64,000 nt of DNA from an uncultured Hungatella sp. (GTDB taxonomy: Bacteria; Bacillota; Clostridia; Lachnospirales; Lachnospiraceae). The position numbers and the translations under genes are program-made. Of the stretch, positions 35,553-44,281 are shown in pieces. The DNA is taken from positions 1 through 64,000 of the forward strand of contig CAJUEJ010000009.1 of assembly GCA_910585435.1 (NCBI GenBank). Reading direction: 5' to 3'. Under the pieces are notes generated by a model. The model saw only the letters and a program-made list of their open reading frames with translations. It was not told the origin of the DNA and searched no databases. Numbering within the stretch: the first letter of the stretch is position 1; every line of letters begins with the position of its first letter.

Positions 35553-36845
35553 TTATGTCTCCTTATAGCGCAAAATAGAACCGATGAGAGAAAAGCTGGA
35601 CCAGATGGACAGGCCATATCCAATAACCAGATTTACCCAGAATCCTCTCCACATATCATACTCTGTCATCAGATCCAGGAAATTTACAACCACAAACCGG
35701 ACCGTATCAAAGCTGGCTTCAAACTGGAAGTATGCCTTGCAGATAGAAACCACAAAATCCAGGACATTGGCGCCGAATACCATAAATGCAGCCACAAACA
35801 GGCTGATAATGGCTCCCTTTTTGTCCAGCTTCCCAGACAGCTTCTGATACCCTAAAAGGGCAAACTTCAGCATGACAAACCCGGCGATTCCGGCAATAAA
35901 GCCTACCAGGCTGATAACCAGCCACAGAGCCACACCTACCAGAGAGCCTCCCACAGCGCCGATAAATCCCAGAAGCATATTCCCTTTTTTCTCTGCCTCC
36001 GGCGCCTCCATGATTTTCTGAAATTCATTCTCCTGTGTCTGAGGCGGATTCCGGTCTATCACAGTCTGCAGATCCGGGGTCTCCCCTGTGATGGGGGACG
36101 GGGCGTCGCTGGAATATGTACTCATCTGGCTTAAAAGCACTTTTTCTTTCTCCTCTGCCGCCACAGCCGCCTTGTGCCCCTGAATATTGAAAATGAGCAA
36201 AAGCAGGCCGATTGCCAGAAATGCAAACCCCAGTCCAAGGAATACTTGTCCAAACGAGTAGTTTGCATGTCCCACAGGCTTTGCGGTGGTATCCAGAAGC
36301 GCAAGCCCCAGATAATCTTCAAAATTATCTTCATTGAGGAATTCCTCGTCATACAATTCATTCATGTACTCTATGGCAAATTCCCGGATATCATCCTCTA
36401 TGACTGTGGCTACGCCCCGGACAGCCACAGGTTCCGGCATTTCCATGGTCTCGTCGCCGAACATGAAATCTATCAGAGGCTGATACTCCGGCGCCAGATC
36501 CCCTTTCATCTTCACAATGGCGGAATGGCCTTCTTCATCAAACGCAAAGTAATAATGATAGGTCTCCTTAAAATCCACTGCAAAATCGTAGGTCAGCCCG
36601 ATTGCATTCACCACCTTGTAAGACTCCTGGGCTGAGCTGCCTGTCTCCCACGGGTCAAAGGCCGTTTCTCTGGCCTGGCTTTTTTTAGCCTCCACACTGG
36701 CATCTATGTAAAAAAACATGCCCGTAACCGCCAGGATCGCACCGAAGATCAGGGCTATAGCCCCAAACACAATACCTGTAACCGCATTTTTCTTTCTCTG
36801 CCTTATGGTAATCTGTTTCATCTGCCTGTTTACTCCCTGCTTCAT
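35553..36845 (-). CDS. Membrane protein of unknown function
   Basis: 430 residues. The first membrane helix is at about 23-46, then an extracytoplasmic domain (50-205), helices at about 207-228, and a C-terminal half with four hydrophobic segments (300-345, 355-380, 400-425). The extracytoplasmic part resembles no family I can name. An alternative ATG lies 8 codons in. No partner gene is evident; argD lies 32 bp downstream on the same strand. Confidence 0.75.
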   Translation of the reverse strand: MKQGVNRQMKQITIRQRKKNAVTGIVFGAIALIFGAILAVTGMFFYIDASVEAKKSQARETAFDPWETGSSAQESYKVVNAIGLTYDFAVDFKETYHYYFAFDEEGHSAIVKMKGDLAPEYQPLIDFMFGDETMEMPEPVAVRGVATVIEDDIREFAIEYMNELYDEEFLNEDNFEDYLGLALLDTTAKPVGHANYSFGQVFLGLGFAFLAIGLLLLIFNIQGHKAAVAAEEKEKVLLSQMSTYSSDAPSPITGETPDLQTVIDRNPPQTQENEFQKIMEAPEAEKKGNMLLGFIGAVGGSLVGVALWLVISLVGFIAGIAGFVMLKFALLGYQKLSGKLDKKGAIISLFVAAFMVFGANVLDFVVSICKAYFQFEASFDTVRFVVVNFLDLMTEYDMWRGFWVNLVIGYGLSIWSSFSLIGSILRYKET

Positions 36846-36877
36846 ACTTCTCTCGCTTATTTTATTCTATCCGCCGT

Positions 36878-38065
36878 CTACAGCGAATTCTCCAGCTTCT
36901 CCAGCATCAAATCCACATCCTCTCTGGAAATCACCAGAGGAGGCACAAAACGGATTACATTGCTTCCGGCGCTTATTAGCACCAGCTGGTTTTCCAAAAG
37001 GGCCTTCTTCACAATCTCGCCCACAGGCCTGTCAAATTCCACTCCCTGCATCAGGCCTGCCCCCCGGTGATCCACGGCACAAGCATGATCTTTCACAAAC
37101 TGATCCAGCTTCTCCCACAGATAGCTTCCGATCTCTGTCACATGGGCTGTAATATTTCGCTTCTCAAACAGCTCCAGAACCTTATCTGCAGCGGCGCAAA
37201 CAAAGGGATTCCCCCCGTATGTGGTACCGTGATCCCCCGGCCGCATAGCGACAGCCGCCTCCCTCTGTGCCAGAAATGCACCGATGGGCACACCGTTTCC
37301 CAGCGCCTTGGCCACTGTCATCACATCCGGCTTTACCCCGTATTTCTGCCATGCAAACATGTAACCGCTTCTGCCCATGCCGCATTGTATCTCATCCAGT
37401 ATCAGCAGCATACCGTGCTTATCACATAACTCCCGGACCCCTTTTATGAATTCATCCGTGGCCGGGTAAATACCTCCTTCGCCCTGGATGGTCTCCATCA
37501 AAACCGCGCAGGTCTTTTCATTTATCAGTTCCTTTACACTATTCAGATTATTAAACTGTGCAAAACGGATTCCGGGAAGCAGCGGTGCAAAAGGCTCCTG
37601 GTAGTGATCGTTGCCTGTCACTGACAGCGCTCCCAGGCTTCTTCCGTGGAACGAGTGCTTCATGGCAATGATCTCATGGCCGCCGTGGCCGTCTCTGTTA
37701 AAGGCATGTCTCTTGGCAATCTTCAGCGCGCCTTCTATGGCCTCTGTTCCGCTGTTGGTAAAGAATACTTTTTCCATCCCGGAAGCTTTTAAAAGCTTCT
37801 GCCCGGCATCTATGGCCGGCTGATTGTAAAACAGGTTAGACGTGTGCAGCAGCTTTCCTGCCTGTGCAGTCAGCGCCTCCGCATATTCCGGATCATTGTA
37901 TCCCAGGCCCATAACGGCAATTCCTGCTCCGAAATCCAGATACTCTGTCCCTTCTGAATCGTATAAATGCACTCCGTCTCCATGGTCGAAAATCACCGGG
38001 AACCGGTTGTAAGTTTTATACAGCACCTGCTCTGCTTTCTGGATAGCCTCTGTTTTATTCTGCAT
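36878..38065 (-). CDS. argD: Acetylornithine aminotransferase
   Basis: 395 residues. Class-III pyridoxal-phosphate aminotransferase converting N-acetylglutamate semialdehyde to N-acetylornithine. LDFGAGIAVMGLGYNDPEY near the N-terminus, the FHGRSLGALSVTG block, LILDEIQCGMGRSG and the Schiff-base lysine in TVAKALGNGVPIGAF (about 252) are present. The start overlaps argB by 11 bp, so translation is coupled. It is the last arginine gene of the run. Confidence 0.94.
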   Translation of the reverse strand: MQNKTEAIQKAEQVLYKTYNRFPVIFDHGDGVHLYDSEGTEYLDFGAGIAVMGLGYNDPEYAEALTAQAGKLLHTSNLFYNQPAIDAGQKLLKASGMEKVFFTNSGTEAIEGALKIAKRHAFNRDGHGGHEIIAMKHSFHGRSLGALSVTGNDHYQEPFAPLLPGIRFAQFNNLNSVKELINEKTCAVLMETIQGEGGIYPATDEFIKGVRELCDKHGMLLILDEIQCGMGRSGYMFAWQKYGVKPDVMTVAKALGNGVPIGAFLAQREAAVAMRPGDHGTTYGGNPFVCAAADKVLELFEKRNITAHVTEIGSYLWEKLDQFVKDHACAVDHRGAGLMQGVEFDRPVGEIVKKALLENQLVLISAGSNVIRFVPPLVISREDVDLMLEKLENSL

Positions 38066-38951
38066 TATAGTACCGCTCCTCCTTCCTGTTTAAGATCGCC
38101 GTGCCGATTCCTTTGTTGGTAAAGATCTCCAAAAGGAGGCAGTGGGGGATCCGTCCGTCCAGGATATGCACTCTGGAAACTCCCTCACGGATGGCATCTA
38201 TACAGTTTTGAAGCTTGGGCAGCATTCCGCCTCCTAAAGAGCCGCTGTCCACAAGCTCCTGGGCGCCATCTACCTCCATCTCGGAAATCAGGGATGATTT
38301 ATCTTCAAAATCCCGGTACAGCCCCTCCACATCTGTTAAAAATGCCAGTTTTTCTGCTTTCACCGCCCGGGCAATGGCGCAGGCAGCATCATCTGCGTTT
38401 ATGTTGTACGTAAAGTATTTATCGTCGAATCCTACGGGACAGATAATAGGAAGGAAATCCTTTTCCAGCAAATCATAGATTACTTTTGGATTTACCTCTG
38501 TGATCTCGCCTACAAATCCAATATCCTGGCCTTTTGAATATTTTTTCCGGCATTTCAGCATCATGCCATCCTTGCCGCTGATACCTACGGCTTTCACTCC
38601 CAGTTCATTTACAAGCTGTACCAGGCTTTTGTTTACCCTTCCCAGCACCATCTCTGCAATCTCCATGGTAGGCTCGTCGGTTACACGGAGCCCATTTATA
38701 AAATGAGGCTCCATCCCTACCTTGCTTACCCATTTGCTGATCTCTTTGCCGCCGCCATGGACGATGATGGGTTTAAAACCAACCAGCTTTAAAAGCACTA
38801 CGTCCTGGATTACATGGCGCTTTAACTCTTCGTCTACCATGGCGCTGCCGCCGTATTTTACAACTATGATTTTCCGGTTGAATCTCTGAATATAGGGCAG
38901 AGCCTCGATGAGGACTTCTGCCTTTTGCATGATGGATGGATCTAACTGCAT
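38055..38951 (-). CDS. argB: Acetylglutamate kinase
   Basis: 298 residues from the ATG at 38951, chosen for its GGGAGG site; the frame opens 11 codons earlier inside the spacer. It phosphorylates N-acetylglutamate. IIVVKYGGSAM (phosphate loop), VHGGGKEI and the TDVEGLY block are typical. An N-terminal extension (MQLDPSIMQKAEVLIEALPY) marks the hexameric, arginine-inhibited type, so the pathway is probably feedback-controlled here. Confidence 0.95.
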   Translation of the reverse strand: MQLDPSIMQKAEVLIEALPYIQRFNRKIIVVKYGGSAMVDEELKRHVIQDVVLLKLVGFKPIIVHGGGKEISKWVSKVGMEPHFINGLRVTDEPTMEIAEMVLGRVNKSLVQLVNELGVKAVGISGKDGMMLKCRKKYSKGQDIGFVGEITEVNPKVIYDLLEKDFLPIICPVGFDDKYFTYNINADDAACAIARAVKAEKLAFLTDVEGLYRDFEDKSSLISEMEVDGAQELVDSGSLGGGMLPKLQNCIDAIREGVSRVHILDGRIPHCLLLEIFTNKGIGTAILNRKEERYYNAE

Positions 38952-38964
38952 AGTTTTTACCTCC

Positions 38965-40188
38965 CTAGGACCGATAGTCGGCATTGATTTTTACGTAGTC
39001 AAAGGTTAAATCACAGCCCCAGGCTGTGGCTGTGGCGTCTCCCATTTTTATGTCTGCAATAGCTGTTACTTCCGGCTGGGACAGAATCTTCGTGGCTTCC
39101 TCTTCGCTGTAGTTTACCGCTACTCCGTTTTCGATAATCTGTATTTTTCCTGCAGCGCTTTGGAAGAACAGATCCACTTTTTCCGGGTCGAAGGAGGCTC
39201 CGGAATATCCCATGGCACATAGGATACGGCCCCAGTTGGCGTCATGGCCGAAGATGGCCGCCTTGGTCAAGCTGGATGTAATCACGGATTTTGACAGGGT
39301 TACTGCCTGCTCTTTGGTGGCTGCCCCTGTTATCTTTACCTCAAACAAAGCCGTACACCCTTCCCCATCTCCGGCAATTTTCTTTGCCAGCGTCTCGTTG
39401 ACTGTGTGAAGGGCTGCTCTGAATGCCTGGTAGTCTTCGTTTTCTTCCGTGATCTCAGGGTTGCCTGCCATGCCGTTGGCAAGGAGAAGCACCGTGTCGT
39501 TGGTGGAGGTATCTCCGTCTACGGAAACCATGTTGTAGGTGTCTTTCACGTCCTCACCCAGAGCCTGCTGCAGCATTTTCTTTGAGATAGCAGCGTCTGT
39601 GGTTACAAATCCCAGCATGGTACACATATTAGGGTGGATCATGCCGGAGCCTTTGCACATGCCTCCGATGGTCACTGTCTTTCCCCCAACCTCTATCTGG
39701 ACTGCCACTTCCTTTTCCTTCGTGTCTGTGGTCATGATGGCTTTAGCGGATCTTGTGCCGCTTTCCAGGCTTCCATCTAGGGCCGGAGCCATCATTTTCA
39801 CTCCTGCCACGATTCTGTCTATGGGAAGCTGCATGCCGATAACGCCTGTGGATGCCACCAGGACTCCGTCTGCTGAAACTCCTAAAATCTCTGCAGCCGC
39901 GTCTGCCGTAGCCTTGCAATATCCGTATCCTTCTTCTCCGGTGCATGCATTGGCAATCCCGGCATTTATGATCACGGCCTGGGCGCTTTCAGAGTGGTAT
40001 ACCACCTGCTGGTCCCATTTTACCGGAGCTGCCTTTACAATATTTGTGGTAAATGTTCCTGCTGCCACACATGGCTTCTCACTGTATATCATGGCCATGT
40101 CTGTCCTGTCTTTGTATTTGATTCCTGCCGCCGCTGAGGCGGACTTAAATCCTTTTGGGGCAGTTACGCCTCCGTCTATAAGCTTCAT
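38965..40188 (-). CDS. argJ: Bifunctional ornithine acetyltransferase / N-acetylglutamate synthase
   Basis: 407 residues. Recycles the acetyl group from acetylornithine to glutamate. The autocleavage site is KGSGMIHPNMCTMLGFV: the family cleaves before the Thr, giving the nucleophile of the beta chain; here the residue before it is Cys rather than the usual Ala. The C-terminal TFDYVKINADYRS is standard. It follows the GNAT gene after a 109-bp repeat-bearing spacer and precedes argB by 13 bp. Confidence 0.96.
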   Translation of the reverse strand: MKLIDGGVTAPKGFKSASAAAGIKYKDRTDMAMIYSEKPCVAAGTFTTNIVKAAPVKWDQQVVYHSESAQAVIINAGIANACTGEEGYGYCKATADAAAEILGVSADGVLVASTGVIGMQLPIDRIVAGVKMMAPALDGSLESGTRSAKAIMTTDTKEKEVAVQIEVGGKTVTIGGMCKGSGMIHPNMCTMLGFVTTDAAISKKMLQQALGEDVKDTYNMVSVDGDTSTNDTVLLLANGMAGNPEITEENEDYQAFRAALHTVNETLAKKIAGDGEGCTALFEVKITGAATKEQAVTLSKSVITSSLTKAAIFGHDANWGRILCAMGYSGASFDPEKVDLFFQSAAGKIQIIENGVAVNYSEEEATKILSQPEVTAIADIKMGDATATAWGCDLTFDYVKINADYRS

Positions 40189-40221
40189 ATTCTCGTATCC
40201 TCCTGCTTTTAGTGTGATGTG

Positions 40222-40301
40222 GGCACGCGCCGCTTGGCGGCACCTGCCAGGTCGTAGGAACGCATTCCCATTGTGAAACTTCGTTTCCCAGGCGTTCCTA
40301 C
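40222..40301. repeat. Intergenic palindromic repeat element between the GNAT gene and argJ
   Basis: A hairpin GGCACGCGCCGC-TTGGCGGCAC (40222-40243) is followed by a long stem: GTAGGAACGC (40254-40263) pairs with GCGTTCCTAC (40292-40301), with an inner GAAAC-TTC-GTTTC hairpin (about 40275-40287). The first hairpin recurs at 53987-54008 with one base changed. The structure lies inside the arginine operon and could fold in the mRNA. Confidence 0.8.
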
Positions 40302-40762
40302 TTCACAAAATTTATAATGTTTTGTTGGTTTAGTATGAGTTCGTAATAATTCACGTCCTCCCGGCCGGTCCAGCCAAGGCTCTGCCAGAATGCGTTTCCA
40401 ACCTCATTTTCCTTAAAAGCAATCAGTGTCACCTTGCTTACGCCCTCGTCAATCAATGCTCTCATGGCAAACCGGACCATCCGGTATCCCACACCGTGCT
40501 TCCGGTAATCTCTGGCAACGCACACATGATAAAAACATCCGGTCCGCCCGTCGTGGCCACACATGATCGAACCGACAATCCGGCCGTTCTGCTCTGCCAC
40601 TACGCTGGTGGTAGGATTTCTCTTCAGAAACCGCTCCACGCCTTCCTTAGAATCATCGATAGAACGAATCCCAAACCCCTTGATGCTCAGCCACAGCTTA
40701 TATACCTTGTCATAATCATCCGGTGTCATAACACGGATATTAATACTCATTGTCCCTGCCAT
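40298..40762 (-). CDS. GNAT-family N-acetyltransferase within the arginine run
   Basis: 154 residues from ATG 40762 (AGGAG about 12 bases upstream; ATG at 40750 and a GTG at 40798 are alternatives). INIRVMTPDDYDKVYKLWLS opens the GNAT fold, and the acetyl-CoA loop is RDYRKHGVGYRMV. It resembles YpeA-type acetyltransferases. Its place between argC and argJ suggests a role as a short N-acetylglutamate synthase that primes the ArgJ cycle, but a protein- or antibiotic-acetylating role is equally possible from sequence. Confidence 0.82.
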   Translation of the reverse strand: MAGTMSINIRVMTPDDYDKVYKLWLSIKGFGIRSIDDSKEGVERFLKRNPTTSVVAEQNGRIVGSIMCGHDGRTGCFYHVCVARDYRKHGVGYRMVRFAMRALIDEGVSKVTLIAFKENEVGNAFWQSLGWTGREDVNYYELILNQQNIINFVK

Positions 40763-40798
40763 AATCAATCTGCTCCTGCTTGCTGTTTTAAACCTCAC

Positions 40799-41839
40799 TT
40801 AAGGAAACAAAGGAATCTGCTTAAGCCCCATATTCTCCGGCAGCCCAAACAACAGATTCATATTCTGCACTGCCTGTCCTGCCGCACCTTTCACCACATT
40901 ATCCATAGCTCCCATCATGATCACACGCTTTGTTCTGGGATCTATCTTGAAATTCACATCCACATAGTTGCTTCCTTCCACCCACCTGGTCTGAGGGCAC
41001 ACATCCTTTTCCAGGACACGGACAAACTGCTCTTTTCCATAATACGCATCATACACCGCCTTCACTTCTTCATAGGTAACGTCCTTCGTCAAAGAAGCAT
41101 AGGCTGTAATCAGAATCCCCCTGTTCATAGGAATCAAATGGGGAGTGAAGTTAAGCACCACCGGCCGCCCTGCGGCATAGGACAGCTGCTCCTCAATCTC
41201 CGGTGTATGGCGGTGACTTGCCACGCCGTATGCCTTGCAGCTTTCGTTTACCTCGCAGTACAGATTGTCCACCTTGGCTCCCCTGCCTGCTCCTGACACC
41301 CCGGATTTCGCATCAATAATCAGGGTATCCGTGTGGATCAGCCCTTCCCTGGCCAGGGGATAGATTGCCAGGGTTGAACAGGTAGGATAGCATCCCGGAT
41401 TGGCAACCAGTCTTGCCCCCTTAATTTTTTCTCTGTTAAGCTCCGGAAGCCCATATACTGCCTCTTCAATAAACTGAGGCGACGGATGCTTAAGCTTGTA
41501 CCACTCCTCATAGACCGTCACATCCTTAATCCGGAAATCCGCGCTTAAGTCGATGACCTTGGCCTTTGATAAAATATTTTCATTTATTAAGGAAGCACAC
41601 AGGCCTTGAGGCGTGGCCGTAAAAATCACATCCGCCTGCCCTGCCAGTTCTTCCATATTGTCGTCCATACATCTGTCATCCACAATCCGGAACATATTCT
41701 GATAAATCGATGCATATTTCTGATCCACATAGCTTTTGGAGCCATACCATTTGATCTCCACGTCGTCCCGCTGGAGAAGGATCCTTGCCAGTTCTCCTCC
41801 TGCATATCCTGTGGAACCGATAATTCCCACTTTAATCAT
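40799..41839 (-). CDS. argC: N-acetyl-gamma-glutamyl-phosphate reductase
   Basis: 346 residues from the ATG at 41839, chosen for its GGGAGAG site and because IKVGIIGSTGYAGGEL (Rossmann motif) follows at once; the frame is open 11 codons further. The catalytic cysteine lies in ANPGCYPTCSTLAIYPL (C of NPGCY, about 143). It reduces acetylglutamyl phosphate with NADPH. First gene of the argC-GNAT-argJ-argB-argD run, divergent from argG. Confidence 0.95.
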   Translation of the reverse strand: MIKVGIIGSTGYAGGELARILLQRDDVEIKWYGSKSYVDQKYASIYQNMFRIVDDRCMDDNMEELAGQADVIFTATPQGLCASLINENILSKAKVIDLSADFRIKDVTVYEEWYKLKHPSPQFIEEAVYGLPELNREKIKGARLVANPGCYPTCSTLAIYPLAREGLIHTDTLIIDAKSGVSGAGRGAKVDNLYCEVNESCKAYGVASHRHTPEIEEQLSYAAGRPVVLNFTPHLIPMNRGILITAYASLTKDVTYEEVKAVYDAYYGKEQFVRVLEKDVCPQTRWVEGSNYVDVNFKIDPRTKRVIMMGAMDNVVKGAAGQAVQNMNLLFGLPENMGLKQIPLFP

Positions 41840-42097
41840 GTTATTCTCTCCCTGATTTTTATTCATTTCCAAAGTATTCGTTCCTTATTATAAATACTTT
41901 TCTTCCTCTTGAAAAGTATAAAAATCATAAATTCTGTTCCCGAAACGAAAAGTAGCATAATTATACATTATTTATGCATATTATGCAATACTATTTTTAA
42001 ATAAAATAAGTTATATCTTGCATTTTTCGGAGAAATGTTGTATATTTATGAATGTTCATTTTATAAAAAAGAAGATTTTAATGAGGAGGACATACAC
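41840..42097. promoter_or_regulatory. Divergent argC/argG control region with possible ArgR boxes
   Basis: 258 AT-rich bases between two arginine transcription units. TATACATTATTTATGCATA (41963-41981) is close to the palindromic ARG-box form (ATNCATAWWWWATGNAT-like half sites with one extra spacer base), followed by TTATGCAAT. A second ATGAAT-G-TTCAT palindrome lies at 42048-42058, close to the argG ribosome-binding site. The likely reading is ArgR repression of both units. The boxes are imperfect, so the individual sites are tentative. Confidence 0.45.
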
Positions 42098-43324
42098 ATG
42101 AAAGAGAAAGTTATCCTGGCCTATTCCGGCGGCCTGGACACCACAGCCATCATTCCCTGGCTGAAAGAGCATTTTGATTATGAGGTTATCTGCTGCTGCA
42201 TCGACTGCGGGCAGGGCAACGAGCTGGACGGCCTGGAGGAGCGGGCCAAATTATCCGGAGCTTCCAAGTTATATATCGAAGATCTGGTAGATGATTTCTG
42301 CGACAATTATATTATTCCATGCGTTCAGGCCGGCGCTGTATATGAGAATAAATATTTACTGGGAACCTCCATGGCCCGTCCTGCTATCGCAAAACGTCTG
42401 GTGGAGATTGCCAGAAAAGAGGGCGCCACAGCTATCTGCCACGGCGCTACCGGCAAGGGCAATGACCAGATCCGGTTCGAGCTGGGTATCAAGGCACTGG
42501 CTCCCGATTTAAAGATTATCGCCCCATGGCGGATGACGGATGTGTGGACCATGCAGTCCAGGGAAGACGAGATCGAGTACTGCCGCCAGCACGGCATCAA
42601 CCTGCCCTTCTCCGCAGACAGCAGCTACAGCCGGGACCGCAACTTATGGCATATCAGCCATGAGGGCCTGGAGCTGGAGGATCCGGCCAATGAACCGAAT
42701 TACGACCATCTGCTGGTTCTGGGTGTGACTCCTGAGAAGGCTCCGGAAGAAGGTGAGTATGTTACCATGACCTTTGAGAAAGGGATTCCCACCAGCGTAA
42801 ACGGCCAGAAGATGAAGGTTTCTGATATTATCCGCACCCTGAACCAGTTAGGCGGCAAGCACGGCATCGGCATCGTAGATATTGTGGAGAACCGTGTAGT
42901 GGGCATGAAATCCCGGGGCGTCTATGAGACTCCCGGCGGAACCATCCTGATGGAAGCCCAAAAGCAGCTGGAGGAGCTGGTTTTAGACCGGGCTACCATG
43001 GAAGTGAAAAAAGATATGGGCAACAAGATGGCACAGATTGTATACGAAGGCAAATGGTTTACTCCTCTTCGGGAGGCGGTTCAGGCTTTTGTGGAATCCA
43101 CCCAGGAATACGTGACCGGCGAGGTAAAGTTCAAGTTGTATAAAGGCAACATCATCAAAGCAGGAACCACTTCCCCCTACTCCCTGTACAGCGAATCCTT
43201 AGCCTCCTTTACCACCGGAGATCTGTATGACCACCACGATGCCGACGGATTTATCACCCTCTTCGGCCTGCCTCTCAAGGTCCGCGCGATGAAGATGGCG
43301 GAGCTTAAGAAGAATCAGAAGTAA
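42098..43324 (+). CDS. argG: Argininosuccinate synthase
   Basis: 408 residues from the ATG at 42098, chosen for GAGGAGG 8 bases upstream; the frame opens 21 codons earlier in the regulatory region. It joins citrulline and aspartate using ATP. The P-loop-like AYSGGLDTT (8-16), ATGKGNDQIRFELG and SPYSLYSESLASF blocks are typical. argH, its usual partner, does not follow; a strong terminator does. Confidence 0.97.
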   Translation: MKEKVILAYSGGLDTTAIIPWLKEHFDYEVICCCIDCGQGNELDGLEERAKLSGASKLYIEDLVDDFCDNYIIPCVQAGAVYENKYLLGTSMARPAIAKRLVEIARKEGATAICHGATGKGNDQIRFELGIKALAPDLKIIAPWRMTDVWTMQSREDEIEYCRQHGINLPFSADSSYSRDRNLWHISHEGLELEDPANEPNYDHLLVLGVTPEKAPEEGEYVTMTFEKGIPTSVNGQKMKVSDIIRTLNQLGGKHGIGIVDIVENRVVGMKSRGVYETPGGTILMEAQKQLEELVLDRATMEVKKDMGNKMAQIVYEGKWFTPLREAVQAFVESTQEYVTGEVKFKLYKGNIIKAGTTSPYSLYSESLASFTTGDLYDHHDADGFITLFGLPLKVRAMKMAELKKNQK

Positions 43325-43346
43325 TGAATTTATCATGATAAAAAAA

Positions 43347-43394
43347 TACACCTTCCGGGAGCTTTTCCGCCTGGGAAGGTGTATCTTTTTATTT
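43347..43394 (+). terminator. Intrinsic terminator of argG
   Basis: ATACACCTTCC (43347-43357) pairs with GGAAGGTGTAT (43374-43384), followed by CTTTTTATTTT. It starts 22 bp past the argG stop. Confidence 0.92.
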
Positions 43395-43527
43395 TGCTGC
43401 AGAACAATTTCATAAGTATTTTATATGATTTTCACAATATTTACATAGACGAATCTCCTCAGGCATGATAAAATAAATTTACTGATTAACCACACCATTT
43501 CCAGCAAAATTGAAAGGAGTATTGAAT

Positions 43528-43695
43528 ATGACTTTAAACAGCCAACAGCTTCATGCCGGGCAGGAGAAGCTTATGTTGCTTAGTATGCTTGACAAAGGCA
43601 TCGACGACATGGAAGCCGGAAGGGAATTTCCTCTTTCAGAAGCTTTTGAAAAAATACGTGAATTAAGGAATTATCGAACAAATGCAAGATTATAA
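43528..43695 (+). CDS. Small antitoxin-like protein of a RelE/ParE-type pair
   Basis: 55 residues from the ATG at 43528 (GAAAGGAG upstream; a TTG 18 bases earlier is possible). It has a helical N-terminus and an amphipathic C-terminal segment (PLSEAFEKIRELRN), the shape of antitoxins that wrap a RelE-type toxin. The following toxin gene overlaps it by 14 bp, the usual arrangement. The toxin is broken, so this may be an orphan antitoxin. Confidence 0.65.
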   Translation: MTLNSQQLHAGQEKLMLLSMLDKGIDDMEAGREFPLSEAFEKIRELRNYRTNARL

Positions 43696-43989
43696 GATTA
43701 TTTTGACTCTGGAGGCTGTCTATGACATTGCAGACACTGCTGATTATATAGAAGCCGTTTTCGGCACAAACCGAGCCGATAGTTTCCAAAGTGAATTGAA
43801 AAATCAGATGAAAGCTTTGGAAAATTTCCACCTTCTGTTATCTTTTATATCATCAAAGAAACCAAAAAAGAAATCCACATTTTAAGAGTACTGCGTCAGG
43901 AAACTAATTGGGAATATATTCTCACCAATCGGCAGACTTATACGCTTATCCCTGAAAATCCCGAATCACCTCCAGCGCCTCCGTCGTAG
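43682..43989 (+). pseudogene. RelE/ParE-type toxin, broken by an internal deletion and frameshift
   Basis: The start (DYKIILTLEAVYDIADTADYI, residues 3-23) is a typical ParE/RelE N-terminus and runs to KNQMKALENF. It then leaves frame and stops at 43885. One base off, the C-terminal family strand (VIFYIIKETKKEIHILRVL, then WEYIL) continues to a stop at 43987. About 15-20 residues that normally link the two parts are missing, so a deletion plus frameshift has removed function. The tail runs into the antisense LacI stump. Confidence 0.75.
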
Positions 43990-44169
43990 CCCCCTGGCCA
44001 TGGTATTAGGCCGGTACCCATGCTTTTGGGCCAGCGCCTGTACTCTCTCCACCGTGTCTCTGCCGATACGCCCTTTGCCGGACAATGCACGGGAAACCGT
44101 AGTTTTGCTTACCCCCAGCTCCTTCGCCATATCCTCAATTCTGTAATTTTGTTCCGTTCCCTCCGTCAT
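43966..44169 (-). pseudogene. LacI-family regulator stump (DNA-binding domain only)
   Basis: 67 codons from the ATG at 44169. YRIEDMAKELGVSKTTVSRALSGKG is the LacI helix-turn-helix (written here as split over two helices) and HGYRPNTMARGL the hinge-helix start. The protein then ends in RRRRWR at the boundary with the toxin debris; the sugar-binding domain is absent. Normal family length is about 330. The domain could bind DNA weakly as a monomer, but I read it as a truncated gene. Confidence 0.75.
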
Positions 44170-44281
44170 ATTGCTTAAAACTCTTCTGGCACATACAACG
44201 TACTGCAACAAATAACTCTTGAACTGTTACAACACATTTACTATTCACAGAACACTAATTGGCAGACCTTAAGAAAAGGTT

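Noticed and set aside
41840..42097. T-box or arginine riboswitch upstream of argC or argG
   Set aside because: No T-box core (TGGNACCGCG-like) or terminator/antiterminator pair seen; the AT-rich palindromes fit a repressor site better.
42035..42097. N-terminal extension of argininosuccinate synthase
   Set aside because: It lies in the regulatory spacer; the ATG at 42098 has GAGGAGG and family similarity starts there.
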